DNA of 64,000 bases from Tubulanus polymorphus (lineage: Eukaryota > Nemertea > Palaeonemertea > Tubulaniformes > Tubulanidae): NCBI RefSeq assembly GCF_964204645.1, contig NC_134034.1, positions 6,631,414 through 6,695,413 of the forward strand, read 5' to 3'. Position numbers and translations under genes: made by a program. The notes under the pieces are model-generated. The model was not told where the DNA came from. It did not search any database and worked only from the letters and a program-made list of their open reading frames with translations. This document shows, piece by piece, positions 22,996 through 34,979 of this stretch; the stretch's first letter is position 1, and every line of letters starts with the position of its first letter.

Positions 22996-23433
22996 AAAAT
23001 AAACAATAAAAGACCATAAATGGAAGATGTAAGAAATTATATTTATTCATTAGATAATAAAAAAGAAATAGAAATAACTGGAGCATTCAAAAGTGATATT
23101 GGACCAGCTGCTATCGAGTTTAAATTTCATAAAGGAAAAACATTTGAAGAAAATAAAAAACATTTAGAAAATATGAAAAATATTATAAAAATAATTATGT
23201 GAATACCCTAAAATTAGTATATCTTCTAAAGTTAAATTTAGAAAATATGAAGATAAACCAATATATAAAAAAAATTCTCATTCACAACATTTTATATCTA
23301 AACAACATATAGATGATAGATTAAATAAATGTTATAATGAAATAAAAAGTAAAATAGAGGAGAAATATTTTGAAGGATCAGGTTTAATATTTGATGAAAT
23401 AATATTTATGACTTTAAATGTGTAAAATACAAA

Positions 23434-23436
<3 letters not shown>

Positions 23437-23482
<46 letters not shown>

Positions 23483-24168
23483 TTATTTACTTATTAAGCG
23501 CATTTCTATAAAACATAATCATTGCACTTCACATTATTAAAACATATAAGACAGAAGCAGATTAAAACACTAATTGTACAGGTTTCTAAAATAAAAAGTT
23601 TTTAAACGTGATTTAAAACATGAGACAGTTGGACTTTCACGAATTTCCTGTGGTAAGACATTCCATAAAGTTGGTGCCATGAAAGTAAAAGCTTTACGTC
23701 CAGCAACACGACTGTTATTAAGTTTAACTTAAATTGTTGGGTCATTGCTAGATCTAAGAGGTCGACTTGGAACATACCTAGTTAAAAGACTCTGCAAGTA
23801 CACTGGAGCAGTACCATTAAAACATTTATAGACAATTAATAACATTTTAAAATTTACTCTATCTAAAATGGGCAGCCAGTGCAAATCACGTAAAATAGGA
23901 GTAATATGGTCATTTTTTCTAGCCCTAGCAATTAGGCGAGCAGCATTATTCATGCATTATTCAAGTTGCAGTTTTTTAATATAAGACGCAGATGTACCAG
24001 CCAACAGAGAGTTTGCATAGTCTAGCCTGGAAATCACTAAAGATTTGACAGCATTTTTACACGATTGGTCATCCAGAAGGTGACGAATTGATATTATTGA
24101 TTATTGATATGATCTGACATCGACATGTCCTGGTCAAACAACACCCCTAGATTATAGGGGTGTTGTTA
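23437..24168 (-). mobile_element. LINE 3' fragment with (TAA)n tail inserted in the polymerase gene
   Basis: On the minus strand a 74-residue stretch (23953-23729) has the LINE thumb/connection signature NNAARLIARARKNDHITP, LHWLPI and YKCFNGTAPVYL, followed by a 3' end and a microsatellite (TAA repeats at about 23442-23481 on the plus strand). It is 5'-truncated, typical for CR1/L2-type LINEs. A hairpin AACACCCCTAGATTATAGGGGTGTT spans 24149-24173. Confidence 0.8.
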
Positions 24169-27100
24169 CTTATTTTGTAATAAGTTAACTAAATCGAAAC
24201 CAATTGATGAAAATAATTTATCATATTATAAAGATGATAATATAAATGGATCAAGTTATATCAAATTACCATTTAAAACTCTGATAAATGTTTTCTATGG
24301 TCAATTATAAGTTGTTTACATCCTGCAACTGATAATAATTGTACAGTATCAAATTATGAACCATTTGAAAATAATTCTAAGATAGATAATTACCCTGTTA
24401 GAATTAAAAATATCCCAAAAATAGAAAGAGATAATAATATAAACATAAATGTGTTTGATTGAGTCAAATTACCAAAAACAAAAGGTAACAATATCAAACA
24501 TTATACATTAGAACCTCTGTATTTATCAAAAGATTATGATTCAAATGATGTTATAGATATATTATATTATGAGAATCATTATATGTGGATTAAAAGAATT
24601 GATTTATTTTTCAAATCAGAAAATGATTTTGATAATAAAATATATCTATGTAGAAAATGTATAACTAAATTCAGAACTGAAAGGGCATTATTAAATCATA
24701 AGCAATTATGTGAAAATCATGATTATTGTAAAATAGTTTAACCAAATGAAAAGGATAAAGTATTAGAATTCAAAAAATATAATTACAAGAATAAAGTACC
24801 ATTTGTAATATATGGAGATTTTGAATCACTAAATAAGGAATAAGAAATATATCATAAAAGAAAGAAATTAAATTCTAATTCTGAAAATCACGTAATTGAT
24901 TATTCAGATCCTCTAATAACAAATACTATTAAAAAGATTCATCAAAGTGCTGCAGCTTTTGGATTATATATGAAATCTGATTATCCAGAACTAATCAAAA
25001 GTGAATATTATCATTATAGAAATGAAAATGTTATCAATCATTTTTGTGACTTATTAATTGAATATGAAATAAAATTCAATGAAAAGTTAAATGAAAAAAA
25101 AGAAATAATTATGACAGAAGAAGATAAAGAAGAATCCGCAGATAAATGTTATTATTGTGAAAAGATATTTAATTATAAAAAAGAGACCATAATCATTTGA
25201 ATGGAAAGTTTAGAGGCGCAGCACATGAGAATTGTAATTTAAAAGCTAAGAAAATTAACTTTGTTATAACTTTGAAATATAACTATATTTCATAATTTAT
25301 CAGGGTATGATCCACAATTATTCATCAAGCAACTGTGCCATAAAATAGAAGAAATCAATTCTGAAATTGAAAGAGTAAATTCATATAGATCAAAAGATAA
25401 AATACCAACAGATAAATTTAAAATTTTAGCTAAAACATCTGAGAATTAAATATCTTTCCAATTTGGGTGTCTAAGATTTATAGATTCATATAGGTTTCTA
25501 GGTAGTTCATTAGATAATTTATCAAAATCATTAGTTGATGATGAATTAAAAATATTAAAGCAACACTATCCAAATAATGACGATTTTCGATTAATGAGAT
25601 ATAAGGGAGCAATTCTATATTCATTTTATAAATGGCATAATGATTTCAATATAATTGAATTATTAAAAGAACAATTCTATGATGAATTAAAAAATTAGTA
25701 TGTTAAAGATGAAGGCTATGATAGAACATTGAATATTTGGAATCATTTCAAAATAGAAAATCATAGACAATTAGTAGATTTATATTTAAAATCAGATGTA
25801 TCATTATTATCTGATATTTTTGAAAGGTTAGAGATGTAAATCTGAAATATTTCAATATTGATCCATGTCATTGTTATTCATCACCAGGAATAACTTGGGA
25901 TTGTGGTTTAAAATTTACAGATATAAAAATGGATTTGTTTACAAATATAGATCAATTATTATTATTTGAAAAATCTATAAGAGGGGGAGTTTCAGGTGTA
26001 TTAGGTGATAGATATTTCAATGTAAATGATAATCCTGGATATAAGTTATTATATATAGATGCAAATAATCTATATGGTTGGGCAATGATGGAACCTCAAC
26101 CTTATGGGGTATTTGAAATAACTGAAGTTTAACAACATGAAAATAATGACAAATTTGATTGGAAGAAAAGAATTCTAGATATTGCAAATGATTCAGAGAA
26201 TGGAAACTTTTTCGTTGTAGACTTGGAATACCCTGAAGATAAAAAAGTTTAATCTAGAAATCTAGCATACTGTCCCGAACATCAAACTGTAACATGAAGA
26301 ATTATCAAATTACCAAAAAAGAATTAAACCTGAAAATAATATTCATACAGAATAGTTAATGGTAACTCAGGAAGATAAATATAATTATGAAGTGCATTAT
26401 AGAATGTTGAAGTTTTATCTAAATCAAGGAATGGTTCTAAAAAAAGTACATAGATATATTTCATTCAGTCAATCTAAATGGTTAGAAAAATATATAGATT
26501 TTAATACCAAACAGAGAACTAAAGCTAAAACCGATTTTGAGAAAGATTTCTTCAAGTTAATGAATAATGCATTTTATGGTAAGACTTGTGAAAATATCAG
26601 AAATAGAAATGATATTGAGTTAGTCAGTAATGGTAAAAGAATTAGGCATTTACAAACATATCCTAAATTTATTGGTAACAGAATATTTGATAAAAATTTA
26701 GCTGCAGTTAAAATGAGAAGAACTTCTATGAAATTTAATAAACCAATTTATGTTGGAGCATCAGTTTTAGAAATATCAAAACTATTAATGTATGAATTCT
26801 ATTATCACGTATTACATCCTCATTTTGTAGAAAAGCACATAGAAATCTTATATTTTGATACCGACAGTTACATATTAAAGATGAAAACTAATAACATAAC
26901 AGATGATTTAAAAACATTAAAACATCCTTTCGATTTCAGTAATTATCCTAAAAATCATGAATTGTTTAGCAATGATAATAAAAGTGCCTGGTAAATTCAA
27001 AGATGAATTAGGTGGTGAAGAAATGATAGAATTTATAGGTATAAGATCTAAAATGTATTCGTATAAAACCAAAACTCATGAAGCTAAAAAGTTAAAAGGA

Positions 27101-27392
27101 ATTACTAAAAGTGTAGTAGAAAAGAATATTAATTTCAAAGATTCGATTACATCAATTGTATATTTAATGAAGAAGTTAGAAAATATAAGATGAAATGTTT
27201 AAGATCTGAGTACCACGAGATGCTTATTGAAGAAATGGAAAAGGTTAGTCTAAATCCATTTGACGATAAAATATATATTCTGGATGATGGTATACACACA
27301 GTTGCTTATGGTTGCAATTTAGAAGAATACTTAAGATTTAAAAGAGAAGAAACAAAAAAGAATGAGAATATGAACAGGATTATAATGTGTTA

Positions 27393-27410
27393 ATCAAATT
27401 TTAATAAAAA
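27393..27410 (+). promoter_or_regulatory. Polinton promoter-like motif, copy 3 (HNH gene)
   Basis: ATCAAATTTTAATAAAAA overlaps the polymerase stop and lies 12-13 nt before the ATG at 27423. Confidence 0.65.
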
Positions 27411-27422
27411 TATGTATCATAA

Positions 27423-28210
27423 ATGGAAAGTACACAAACTATCAATATAAACAATAATGGTGTTGTAAATATATATCAGAAGACATGTTGCATATGTAAA
27501 AAAAGTAAACCAATTACAGAATATTATAATCATAAAACTAAGAAAGATGGTAAACAAACATATTGCAAAAGCTGTACTAAACTATATAATAAAAAATTTA
27601 TTGAAAATAATCCAAATTATCCAACAGAATATTATATGGATAATATTGAAAAATTCAAAGTTAAAAATAAAAAATGGAGAGAAAATCATCGAGATTATAA
27701 AACAGAATATATGAGGGAATGGAGGGATAATAATCGTGAACATTATAAAGAATATATTAATAATTATCAAAAAGAAAGGCGCCGAACAGATTTTAATTTT
27801 AAATTGAAAAAATATCTAAGTTCTACATTATCAAATTTATTTAGTAAAGACAAACACTCAGAAACACTATCTAGTTTATTGGGTTGTTCAGATGAATTTC
27901 TAAAATCCTGGATAATATATCAATTTGATGATAAAATGAATATAGATAATTATGTAAATACTTTCATATTGATCACGTGTTACCAATATCGAAATTCAAC
28001 ATGAATGATGAATACAATCAGAAACTAATCTGGAGCTGGAAGAATCTAAGACCACTCGAAAAGAAAGAACATTTGATTAAACATAGCAAACTAGATTTAC
28101 AGTTATATGTGGATCAATTAGATAAAGCAAAGAAATTTATTGAATTATGGAACAATGATCCAAATAATGAACAAAACGTTGAGGAATTTAATATCGAGGA
28201 TTCGAAATGA
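27423..28210 (+). pseudogene. Free-standing HNH endonuclease
   Basis: The start at 27423 is preceded at 13-nt spacing by TTTTAATAAAAA. The N-terminus has a C4 zinc motif (CCICKKSKPITEYY...YCKSCTKLYNKK), followed by lysine-rich repeats (KNKKWRENHRDYK, MREWRDNNREHYK). The HNH core (an IDHVLPISKF-type motif, then WSWKNLRPLEKKEHL) crosses a single frameshift near 27970; the second frame ends at 28210. Proteins of this type occur as mobile nucleases in large DNA viruses. Its position between polymerase and structural genes suggests a homing-type passenger. Only one lesion is obvious, so it is the best preserved Polinton gene here. Confidence 0.8.
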
Positions 28211-28515
28211 CTTGTCTGGATAGTAATAGTAACTGCTCCCATAGATAGACAAAAGTAGTGAGATATTTTAAATCCTAAGCATTAAAAATTACATATCTTC
28301 AACTAGCCATTATTGCTATTCTTAATTTTTTTCAAAATCTATTATTTCTTTTCAAAAGCAGAATACTTTATATTTTGATAAGATTTGAATAAAAATTCTT
28401 TAACTTTAACTAAGCTAGTCAATTTAGTATTAACCTAAAGAGCTACTAGTATTAACCTAAAGAGTTTTTAGTATCATTTGAATAATATTTTTTATCGCTT
28501 TTTTCTCTAATATAA
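28211..28515. other. Polinton intergenic spacer
   Basis: No gene seen. It contains a direct repeat of AGTATTAACCTAAAGAG (about 28427 and 28449), then AT-rich sequence leading to the next gene. Confidence 0.4.
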
Positions 28516-29037
28516 ATGTCAAAGAAATCGAGTAAAAATAATACCGATATTGAAAAGACAATTGAGGATTTAGGTATTACAGATAATAAAGATACAATTG
28601 TTCTCAAGTTGATTATAATATTGATTATGATTACTATTTGACGTTTAGCACCATCTTGAACTATTGATTGCTGGTGGAAAATCTAAGGATTTCTTGGGGA
28701 AAATTATAACTTTTCAAGAATTAGATGCCATGAAACCAGATAAAGTAATAAAACATTTCAAGCTAGATTAGCTAGAATAAACGATTCTATTTCCGGTGGT
28801 AATATAAAATGTTACTCGAAATTATGTAACCGGATAATACCAATTGATGATGAAAATAAATTATATAGTGATTTCAAAAATGATTCTTTAGTTATGACAG
28901 AATTACAGAAATGGGTTGGATACGCTTCATTCCAATTAGGTGGAATAATGACATTGATTTCTACTGGAGTTATAACATTTTCAAATATTAAACCTATAGA
29001 ATGTAAAGATAAAAGTAAATCAGAAGATATTGAATAA
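28516..29037 (+). pseudogene. Polinton conserved membrane protein, decayed
   Basis: After a short N-terminus (MSKKSSKNNTDIEKT) and several stops and frameshifts, a readable stretch contains ITFQELDAMKPDKVIKHFKA, then LQKWVGYASFQLGGIMTLIS with a hydrophobic segment, ending SKSEDIE. The layout (conserved helical region followed by a hydrophobic GYASFQLGGIM-type stretch) resembles a family-wide Polinton protein of unknown function. Overlap and spacing to the next gene (22 bp) fit a compact viral genome. Confidence 0.5.
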
Positions 29038-29059
29038 GAACAAAAATTTACTAAAATAA

Positions 29060-29422
29060 ATGAGTGATGATATTAAGAAAAAGCCTAGATCTGAGAAACA
29101 AATTAAATGGGCTAGGGAATTAGGTAAAAGATCTTCAGAATTAAAAAGAGCTAAGAAAAAGAAATTAACTGATATAAATGAATCACAGAAATTATCTGTT
29201 ATTGATTCGAATGATAATCCATCTAATTCTTCTAATGCTGGAAGTAGTAATAAATTATATATTACAATTGGATTAGTTACAGTTATTATATTTTCTGGTG
29301 TAATATATAAATATAAATTCAAATCTAATAATAATGATTCCGATGATAAACCTATTATACCAGAAAATAAGTCAAATGATAAAACCATTGAATCTAAATC
29401 AAGATTATTATTAATGGATTAA
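29060..29422 (+). CDS. Polinton small lysine-rich membrane protein
   Basis: An intact 120-residue frame has a basic N-terminus (SEKQIKWARELGKRSSELKR), a low-complexity Asn/Ser linker, one transmembrane helix (YITIGLVTVIIFSGVIYKYK, about residues 70-89) and a polar acidic tail. This type of single-span basic protein occurs next to the integrase in related elements; its role is unknown. It is one of the few uninterrupted Polinton frames left. Confidence 0.6.
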   Translation: MSDDIKKKPRSEKQIKWARELGKRSSELKRAKKKKLTDINESQKLSVIDSNDNPSNSSNAGSSNKLYITIGLVTVIIFSGVIYKYKFKSNNNDSDDKPIIPENKSNDKTIESKSRLLLMD

Positions 29423-29428
29423 AATAAG

Positions 29429-30135
29429 ATGAAAAAGGAACAATATTTAAGAGATTTATATTATAACCCAGAGAGTGAAGTATCATATTCTAGTGTTTCA
29501 GAATTATGAGATAAAATTAAATCTGATAAAGAAAATATAAAATATAGTGAATTAAGATTATGGTTACAAAATCAACCAACATATCAAATCCACAAGAAAA
29601 TGGATAAGAATTATTTAACAAAAAAGTTATGGTTTCATATATCGATCGACATTGGCAAGCAGATTTGATTGACATGAAAAACTTAGAGGAATATAACAAG
29701 CAAGAAAAGAAGATAATTCAGAAATAGTATGGAATAATTTATATGGAGCATTTGTTACACATGATTTTGGAGAACCTAAATTTAAAATTGGACAACATGT
29801 AAGAATATCTAAATATCGAAAAACATTTTATAAAGGTTATACACCAAATTTCACTGAAGAAATATTTAAAATTATTATTATTTAAAAAGATAATATTAAC
29901 TAAACCTTTTCTTTATAAATTAGTAGATTTCAAAGATGAAGAAATATTAGGTTATTTCTATGAACAAGAATTATCACTTGTACCAAATCCAGATGAAATA
30001 GAATATAAAATAGAAAAAGTATTAATAACAAAAACTCTTAAAGGAAAAAAGTATTCTTAAGTGAAATATACATGGTATGATGATAAATTTAATGAATGGA
30101 TTTTATCTAATAAAATCAAAAGAATAAATGAATAA
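29429..30135 (+). pseudogene. Polinton integrase lacking its catalytic core
   Basis: The N-terminal part matches the retrovirus-like Polinton integrase: YYNPESEVSYSSVSEL, LRLWLQNQPTYQIHKK and, in a shifted frame, WQADLIDMKNLEEYN, which carries the first catalytic Asp. The text then jumps directly to the region after the DDE core (VWNNLYG-FVTHDFGEPKF) and the C-terminal SH3/chromo-like part (FKIGQHVRISKYRKTFYKGY, LVDFKDEEILGYFYEQELS, YTWYDDKFNEWIL). About 130-150 residues containing the remaining catalytic residues are absent. The stop at 30133-30135 overlaps the ATPase start by 8 nt. Confidence 0.8.
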
Positions 30136-30580
30136 AGATTTATTTATATTTGAACCGCATAATATGTTAGTTACTGGAGTAAGAAATTGTGGTAAAACAC
30201 ATTTCATATTAGATTTGTTAGAAACTATTTATAAGAATCATTCTGATAATATAATATTATTTTGCCCTACTTATGAAATGAATAAAACATATAATAGAGA
30301 TATAGTTAAGATAAAAAAGTTTATTACATTAAATCCTAAAACAGTTAAAGGAAATTTAGATAATTGTATAAAAGTAGCAATCGATATATATATAAAGGAT
30401 CAAATACATTATTCATCATCGATGATTGTGCTAATTTACATGATTCAAAAGTTAGAGAAAGTGAGTTGTGTTATCTAGCTTTCTCTGGGAGACATTTTGG
30501 GATAACAACATGGGTTTTAAAACCAAAAATGTAATTCAATTGTTAAAGATTTTAGGGAGAATATAAGATTTTTAGTATTA

Positions 30581-33500
30581 TTGGTTCACCTTTGTCAGCA
30601 ATATGAAGTAGGCATTGAGCCAATTTCATGTTAAATCGCGGTACGTTTTTTTTATGTGGGCATTTGTTTCATTGGTTCTCGGGTTTAACGACGTATAATC
30701 GATGCGCTTGAAGACATGACGAACCTCCGTCGATGTACATGGTCAACTTCGTTAAAATTAACTGTTTTTGGGCGGGGAAATTCTTAGCTCTCGCGTATAA
30801 AATTGCAATGACCTCGATTGGGGGCGTTGTCTCTACGAGCGAATGTGATTGGTTGTTTTTGGGATATACAGGGAATTCCGGCGCTACTAAAATAATTATG
30901 GGAAAGCCATAGAATGGCGAACGTTTCATTGGACTAGGTGCCGTATACGTGCAAATTTCAAATGCTCATTGCTGATGAGAATGTAATTATTATCCGCCAT
31001 AGGTATTGTTTCATTTTAATACCCGGTGATTGATTTGATTGACACTGAAGTGCAAGCGAACATTCACTTACACAAGGCCTCCACGTGCGCGCGGACTGTT
31101 GCATACACAAACACACGCTCGAACAGTATACACTACTATAGTGAAACTGTAAACGCTGCTTGCTGGCGCGTCTGACATTTCATCAACAGAAGATGTTTTC
31201 TGTTTGATATAATTTATAATAAATTGTAATTTCTTGTGACCTGAAAATAGTAAGCAGCAAACTACAAGTATAGGTCGTGGTCTGAATATTGTAGTAGTAA
31301 ATTCCAGGATTTAAAACGATCGAATACCGGTGTTGTCATATCGCGGAAAGACGGAATCGCGGAATTTTCCAAAAACGCGGAATTTCTTCATTCTTACTTT
31401 AAATAGAAAACGGGTTTTCCCACGGGGATACCCACTGTCGGACAGGGCACCGGACCGATCGATGCAACGAGTTAGGTTCGAGTCCCATTATTTGCAGGCA
31501 ATTTTATATGGAATTATTATATTACGATACCGTTGACTGGCTGTCACCTGTAGAAGAAGTCAGAATCAAGTGGGGTGAAAGAGACCAGGCACCTAATGTC
31601 TATTTCTACTGGGCAAACTTCGGTTATCGAAGTTCATCGACTTTTTGAGAACTTCAGTAACGAATATTATCAGATAAATATTGAGCACGTTCGCGGTGTC
31701 GGACCGTAGTTGTAGATGGTTGCAAACATGAAATCCTACGACCAAACAAGAATCGGTTCAAATTCCTTCGTCAAATTCGTCCAGTACCGGTACCAATGAG
31801 ATTCTTTTGATCCAAATAATCAGCATAGGAACATATATGTTATAGCAGTCACAAAGAAAACCTTAAAAAAACGAAACCATTTTTAGCTCCGCTGTGACCG
31901 AAGGTCAGCGGAGCTGATGGGTTAGGGGGTTCGTCGTCGTCGTCCGTCCGTCCGTGTTCGGTGTCCGGCGTCAACTTTTTCTTTATATCCCTACTAGTCC
32001 TACAGTTCTGATGGGATCTTGATGAAACTTGGTATGAATGATCTATGTGGGAGTGCCTACAAAAGTACAGAGCCTTAATTTTGATTTTGCATAAATTATG
32101 CAAATTAGGGCTATTTTTAGATTTTCACTAAAATCGCTACTCCTCCATCGATTTTCAGCGGATTCAATCAAACTTGGTATGAATGATCTATGGGGGAGTG
32201 CCTACAAAAGTACAGAGCCATATTTTTGATTTTGCATAAATTATGCAAATTAGGGCTATTTTTAGATTTTCACTTAAATCGCTACTTCTACTTCAGTTTT
32301 CAGTAGATATCAACCAAACTTGGTACGAATGATGTATGGGGGAGTGCCTACAAAAGTATAGAGCCATACTTTTGATTTTGCATAAATTATGCAAATTAGG
32401 GCTATTTTTAGATTTTCACTTAAATTGCTATTTCTACTCCAGTTTTCAGTAGATTTCAACCAAACTTCATATGAATGATCTATTGGGGAGTGCCTACAAA
32501 AGTATAGATAAACTGACTTAATTTGTAAAACATAAATAATTGTTGTTTCTTGTTTAACTTTTTGGAAGTAATCTCCCAAAACTTGTGCATATTGATTTAT
32601 TAAAAGCTGCTTTCTCCACTCACTAGCTTCCTCCTTTATGTACATCATTCTATATCGAAGCAATTGCATAGATTTTTGATAGATTTCACTTGGTGCCTAT
32701 ACTTGGGGACTACAGTTTGTTCCACTTATGACTTCAGTTCCAACAGTTTGTCAGTTTAGAGTATGTTAGTATGATTATTGGTATTGTGGCCCTTCTCCAA
32801 GTGGCTATAATGTCCCTGAACATCTAGTTTCAAATAGATACTGATGTGATAGTCTATGCTCCAAGCCACAACAAAGACAGCGGAGCTATATAAGCCGACA
32901 GGCTTCTTGTATAATCTTTCATATCATTTAATTCTAAAAGATAAACCACATTGCTTATAACAACAATGTAGGCACACAACACGCATGAACAATCCTAAGC
33001 CAGAATGAAATGTACATAATGTATATTTATTTTCGTCTGACATCGATCCAGTTCCACAGTTGTGAGTTAACTCTGAGTTACTTAGAATCAATTCATTTCC
33101 AATGTTTTAAATCCAGAGACCAGAGTCAAATCTTAACTCGGAACTGAGTCCTGGAGAATGACCCATGGTGTCATCAAAAATCCTACGTTTACGTACCATC
33201 GATTTGTATTCCTTCAGTTAATGCAGCGATACTCTGTATCACTGAATTCGTAAAGCACGTATTGCCTAGGTTCTACATTATTTGGAACAGTATCGTTAAG
33301 TTGTTGACTGGCGATATAATAAATAATCAAATACTAATTCCCGGGGTTGAAAACCTGGGTCCGATGCCCTGTCCGACAGTGGGTATCCCCGTGGGAAAAC
33401 CCGTTTACTATTTATAGTTAAAATGAAGAAATTCCGCGTTTTTGGAAAATTCCGCGATTCCGTCTTTCCGCGATATGACAACACCGATCTAATACGCCGA

Positions 33501-33847
33501 TTTCTTACTGCGCCGGTTTAGATTCCGCGGCCATACATTGGAAGAGGTTTCCAAGACTAAATATTCAGCCACCCTCTGATAGGTAACATCATATAAATTT
33601 TATTTGAATATGTTTTCATATTGTGAAAAATATTTCTTTGAAAATATAAAATAGTTTCCCTGCCGCGCCTACCTGTACCCTACGAAATGTATATTTTTGG
33701 TCTTATTTGACTTCAAAATAATTCTTTGAAAAAGATGAAATACAAGATAGAACTTTGAAGTCACGAATTAAAAAGATTTTGCAATGCCCTTACCCCAAAC
33801 AACCACTAGCTTTCAAGGTAAACCACACTTTGCCCATGGGCAATTTA
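30581..33847. mobile_element. Composite 3.27-kb insertion in the ATPase gene
   Basis: The ATPase frame is continuous across the joined flanks. Inside are: unassigned sequence 30581-31320; inverted arms of about 140-150 bp (31330-31480 and 33350-33480, sharing TCGCGGAAAGACGGAATCGC); an element with AGCTCCGCTG ends at about 31884-32915; and a segment (33540-33850) shared with the VPS50 intron (7890-8110). No coding gene recognised. Confidence 0.7.
31884..32915. mobile_element. Non-autonomous repeat with AGCTCCGCTG termini and 146-bp tandem repeats
   Basis: The left end contains the hairpin AGCTCCGCTG / CAGCGGAGCT and the right end CAGCGGAGCTATATAAGCC. Within lie about four copies of a 146-bp unit (copies of AAACTTGGTATGAATG-type sequence near 32025, 32171, 32317, 32463). 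A GTCGTCGTCGTCCGTCCGTC simple repeat is near 31935. Confidence 0.65.
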
Positions 33848-34009
33848 TTCTACAATAAAGATAGAAAATCTATGCAACAATCTTTGGAAGAAAATCAAAT
33901 TATACCTACTGAATTACATGATGAATATATGAATAAATTAAAAAGTAATTAAGGTTCAAAATTGTTACTGAGGCTTCAATTTCCTTATGAATATAAATTT
34001 ATAAGATAA

Positions 34010-34409
34010 ATTCCTAATTTGAAATAAATTTAGAATTTTGAATGTGTATGAGTGGGTGAGTGGATGAATTGGATGAATGGATGAGTGTGGATGAGTGTAA
34101 TAATATATAATTTTAAATTATATATTATTACATATGTTTTTTTAAATGAAAAACATATGTAATACATATGTTTTTTATTTAAAAAAACAGTAAGAGTTTG
34201 ATTTTAAGTTATTTTATCAATTTTATACTATATTTAAATATTATCTTAATAAAATATATATATTGTGTTAAATTTAATATAGAATACAAATATTATATTT
34301 ATACTCATACTATTCTACCAACTCATGTGTTTAAAAGTAAAATATATATATTATTACACTCATCCATTCATCCAATTCATCCACTCAACCATCAATGTGT
34401 AAATAGAAA
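34010..34409. other. Convergent spacer with hairpins between the two Polinton gene arrays
   Basis: Inverted arms of about 45 bp (34056-34105 and 34345-34392, containing GGATGAATTGGATGAATGGA on one side) enclose two more hairpins: GTAATAATATATAATT.../...AATTATATATTATTAC at 34096-34130, and ACATATG-centred repeats at 34131-34170. It lies exactly between the ATPase stop and the stop of the opposing gene, so a bidirectional transcription terminator or replication-related structure is plausible. Confidence 0.6.
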
Positions 34410-34950
34410 TTAATCTATTTCATTTTCATATTTTTCTTTAAGCTTATTACATTCTAACCATATATTCCTTTTCGTTGACATTGGTATAGGTCCTAAATGA
34501 TTCCCGAGTTTATATTTATTGAATGTTTCTCTTGAAAATATTTTTGGAATATAATTTTCGATTTCAGTTTTAGATGGATGTTTATTTAAAAATTCTCTAA
34601 AATCATCATATTTAAGTTCAAAAATTTCCATTCCATAAGTCATATTTGGTTTAAAGTTATCTAACTTTTTCAATATGGTAACTATATCATTACTCGAGAA
34701 ATAATCTATAAATGTTTTTCTATACCACCGGTAATCTAATATATTCATTTTATTAAATTTCAGGTTTATAATTAATGGATTTTCTATTACATTATCTGTA
34801 CCTTTATGTTTAATTGAGTATTTATGATTCAAGTGTTTGTCATATATTACATGTTCTTTACATTTTTCACACCAAGACTTAAATACTTGTATTGCATGGG
34901 CCGAATCATTTCCACCTTTTGTTTTTGATTTATACTTTACCTGCCTCCAT
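34410..34950 (-). pseudogene. Polinton small zinc-binding protein
   Basis: The start ATG at 34950 has TTTTAATAAAAA at 13-nt spacing. A frameshift within the first codons leads to a frame with CEKCKEHVIYDKHLNHKYS (CxxC...H...H type zinc-binding pattern) and then 110 residues with no known domain (YRKTFIDYFSSNDIVTILKK, NIWLECNKLKEKYENEID). It sits downstream of the capsid gene, the last gene of the leftward array. Function unknown. Confidence 0.55.
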
Positions 34951-34962
34951 TTATTATAAAAA

Positions 34963-34979
34963 TTTTTATTAAAACTAAA
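34963..34979 (-). promoter_or_regulatory. Polinton promoter-like motif, copy 4 (minus strand)
   Basis: Reads TTTAGTTTTAATAAAAA on the minus strand, 12-13 nt before the ATG at 34950, immediately after the capsid stop. Confidence 0.6.

Larger units (their letters stand above)
21535..27393 (+). pseudogene. Polinton protein-primed DNA polymerase B with N-terminal zinc fingers
   Basis: This gene would replicate the element by protein priming. The start ATG at 21535 follows the TTTTAATAAAAA motif. In order: two C2H2-like fingers (YCSTCKIDIDKSKKSRH; YKCDTCNQSFSDRRYYKEH), a YLCRKCITKFRTERALLNH finger near 24650, exonuclease motif VPFVIYGDFES near 24805, an endonuclease VII/HNH-like insert (CYYCEK...HLNGKFRGAAHENCN) near 25145-25245, FHNLSGYD, motif A LYIDANNLYGWAM (about 26055), motif B KLMNNAFYGKTCEN (26556-26597), motif C YFDTDSYIL (about 26852), and a C-terminal DDKIYILDDGIHTVAYG. 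It has at least six stops, several frameshifts and two insertions. Its best partner is the second copy at 60797-63698. Confidence 0.9.
30128..34009 (+). pseudogene. Polinton packaging ATPase (A32/FtsK-HerA type), split by an insertion
   Basis: The Walker A motif GVRNCGKT is at residues 17-24; PTYEMNKTYNRD follows. After a frameshift the Walker B motif FIIDDCANLHDSK is at 30412-30450 and the sensor-like LAFSGRHFGITTWVL follows. At 30580 the gene is interrupted by 3.27 kb of foreign DNA and resumes at 33848 with FYNKDRKSMQQSLEENQIIP, ending RLQFPYEYKFIR at 34009 after one premature stop. It would power DNA packaging into capsids, supporting a virus-like life style of the ancestor. Confidence 0.85.

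Noticed and set aside
21535-27393. Alternative genetic code with reassigned TAA/TAG in the polymerase
   Set aside because: Stops fall at positions that carry different residues in the second copy (for example Tyr, Met, Ala or Trp), and frameshifts are also present; simple decay explains it.
29020-29388. 122-residue minus-strand frame with hydrophobic stretches
   Set aside because: It is antisense to the plausible Polinton membrane protein at 29060-29422 and has no family features.
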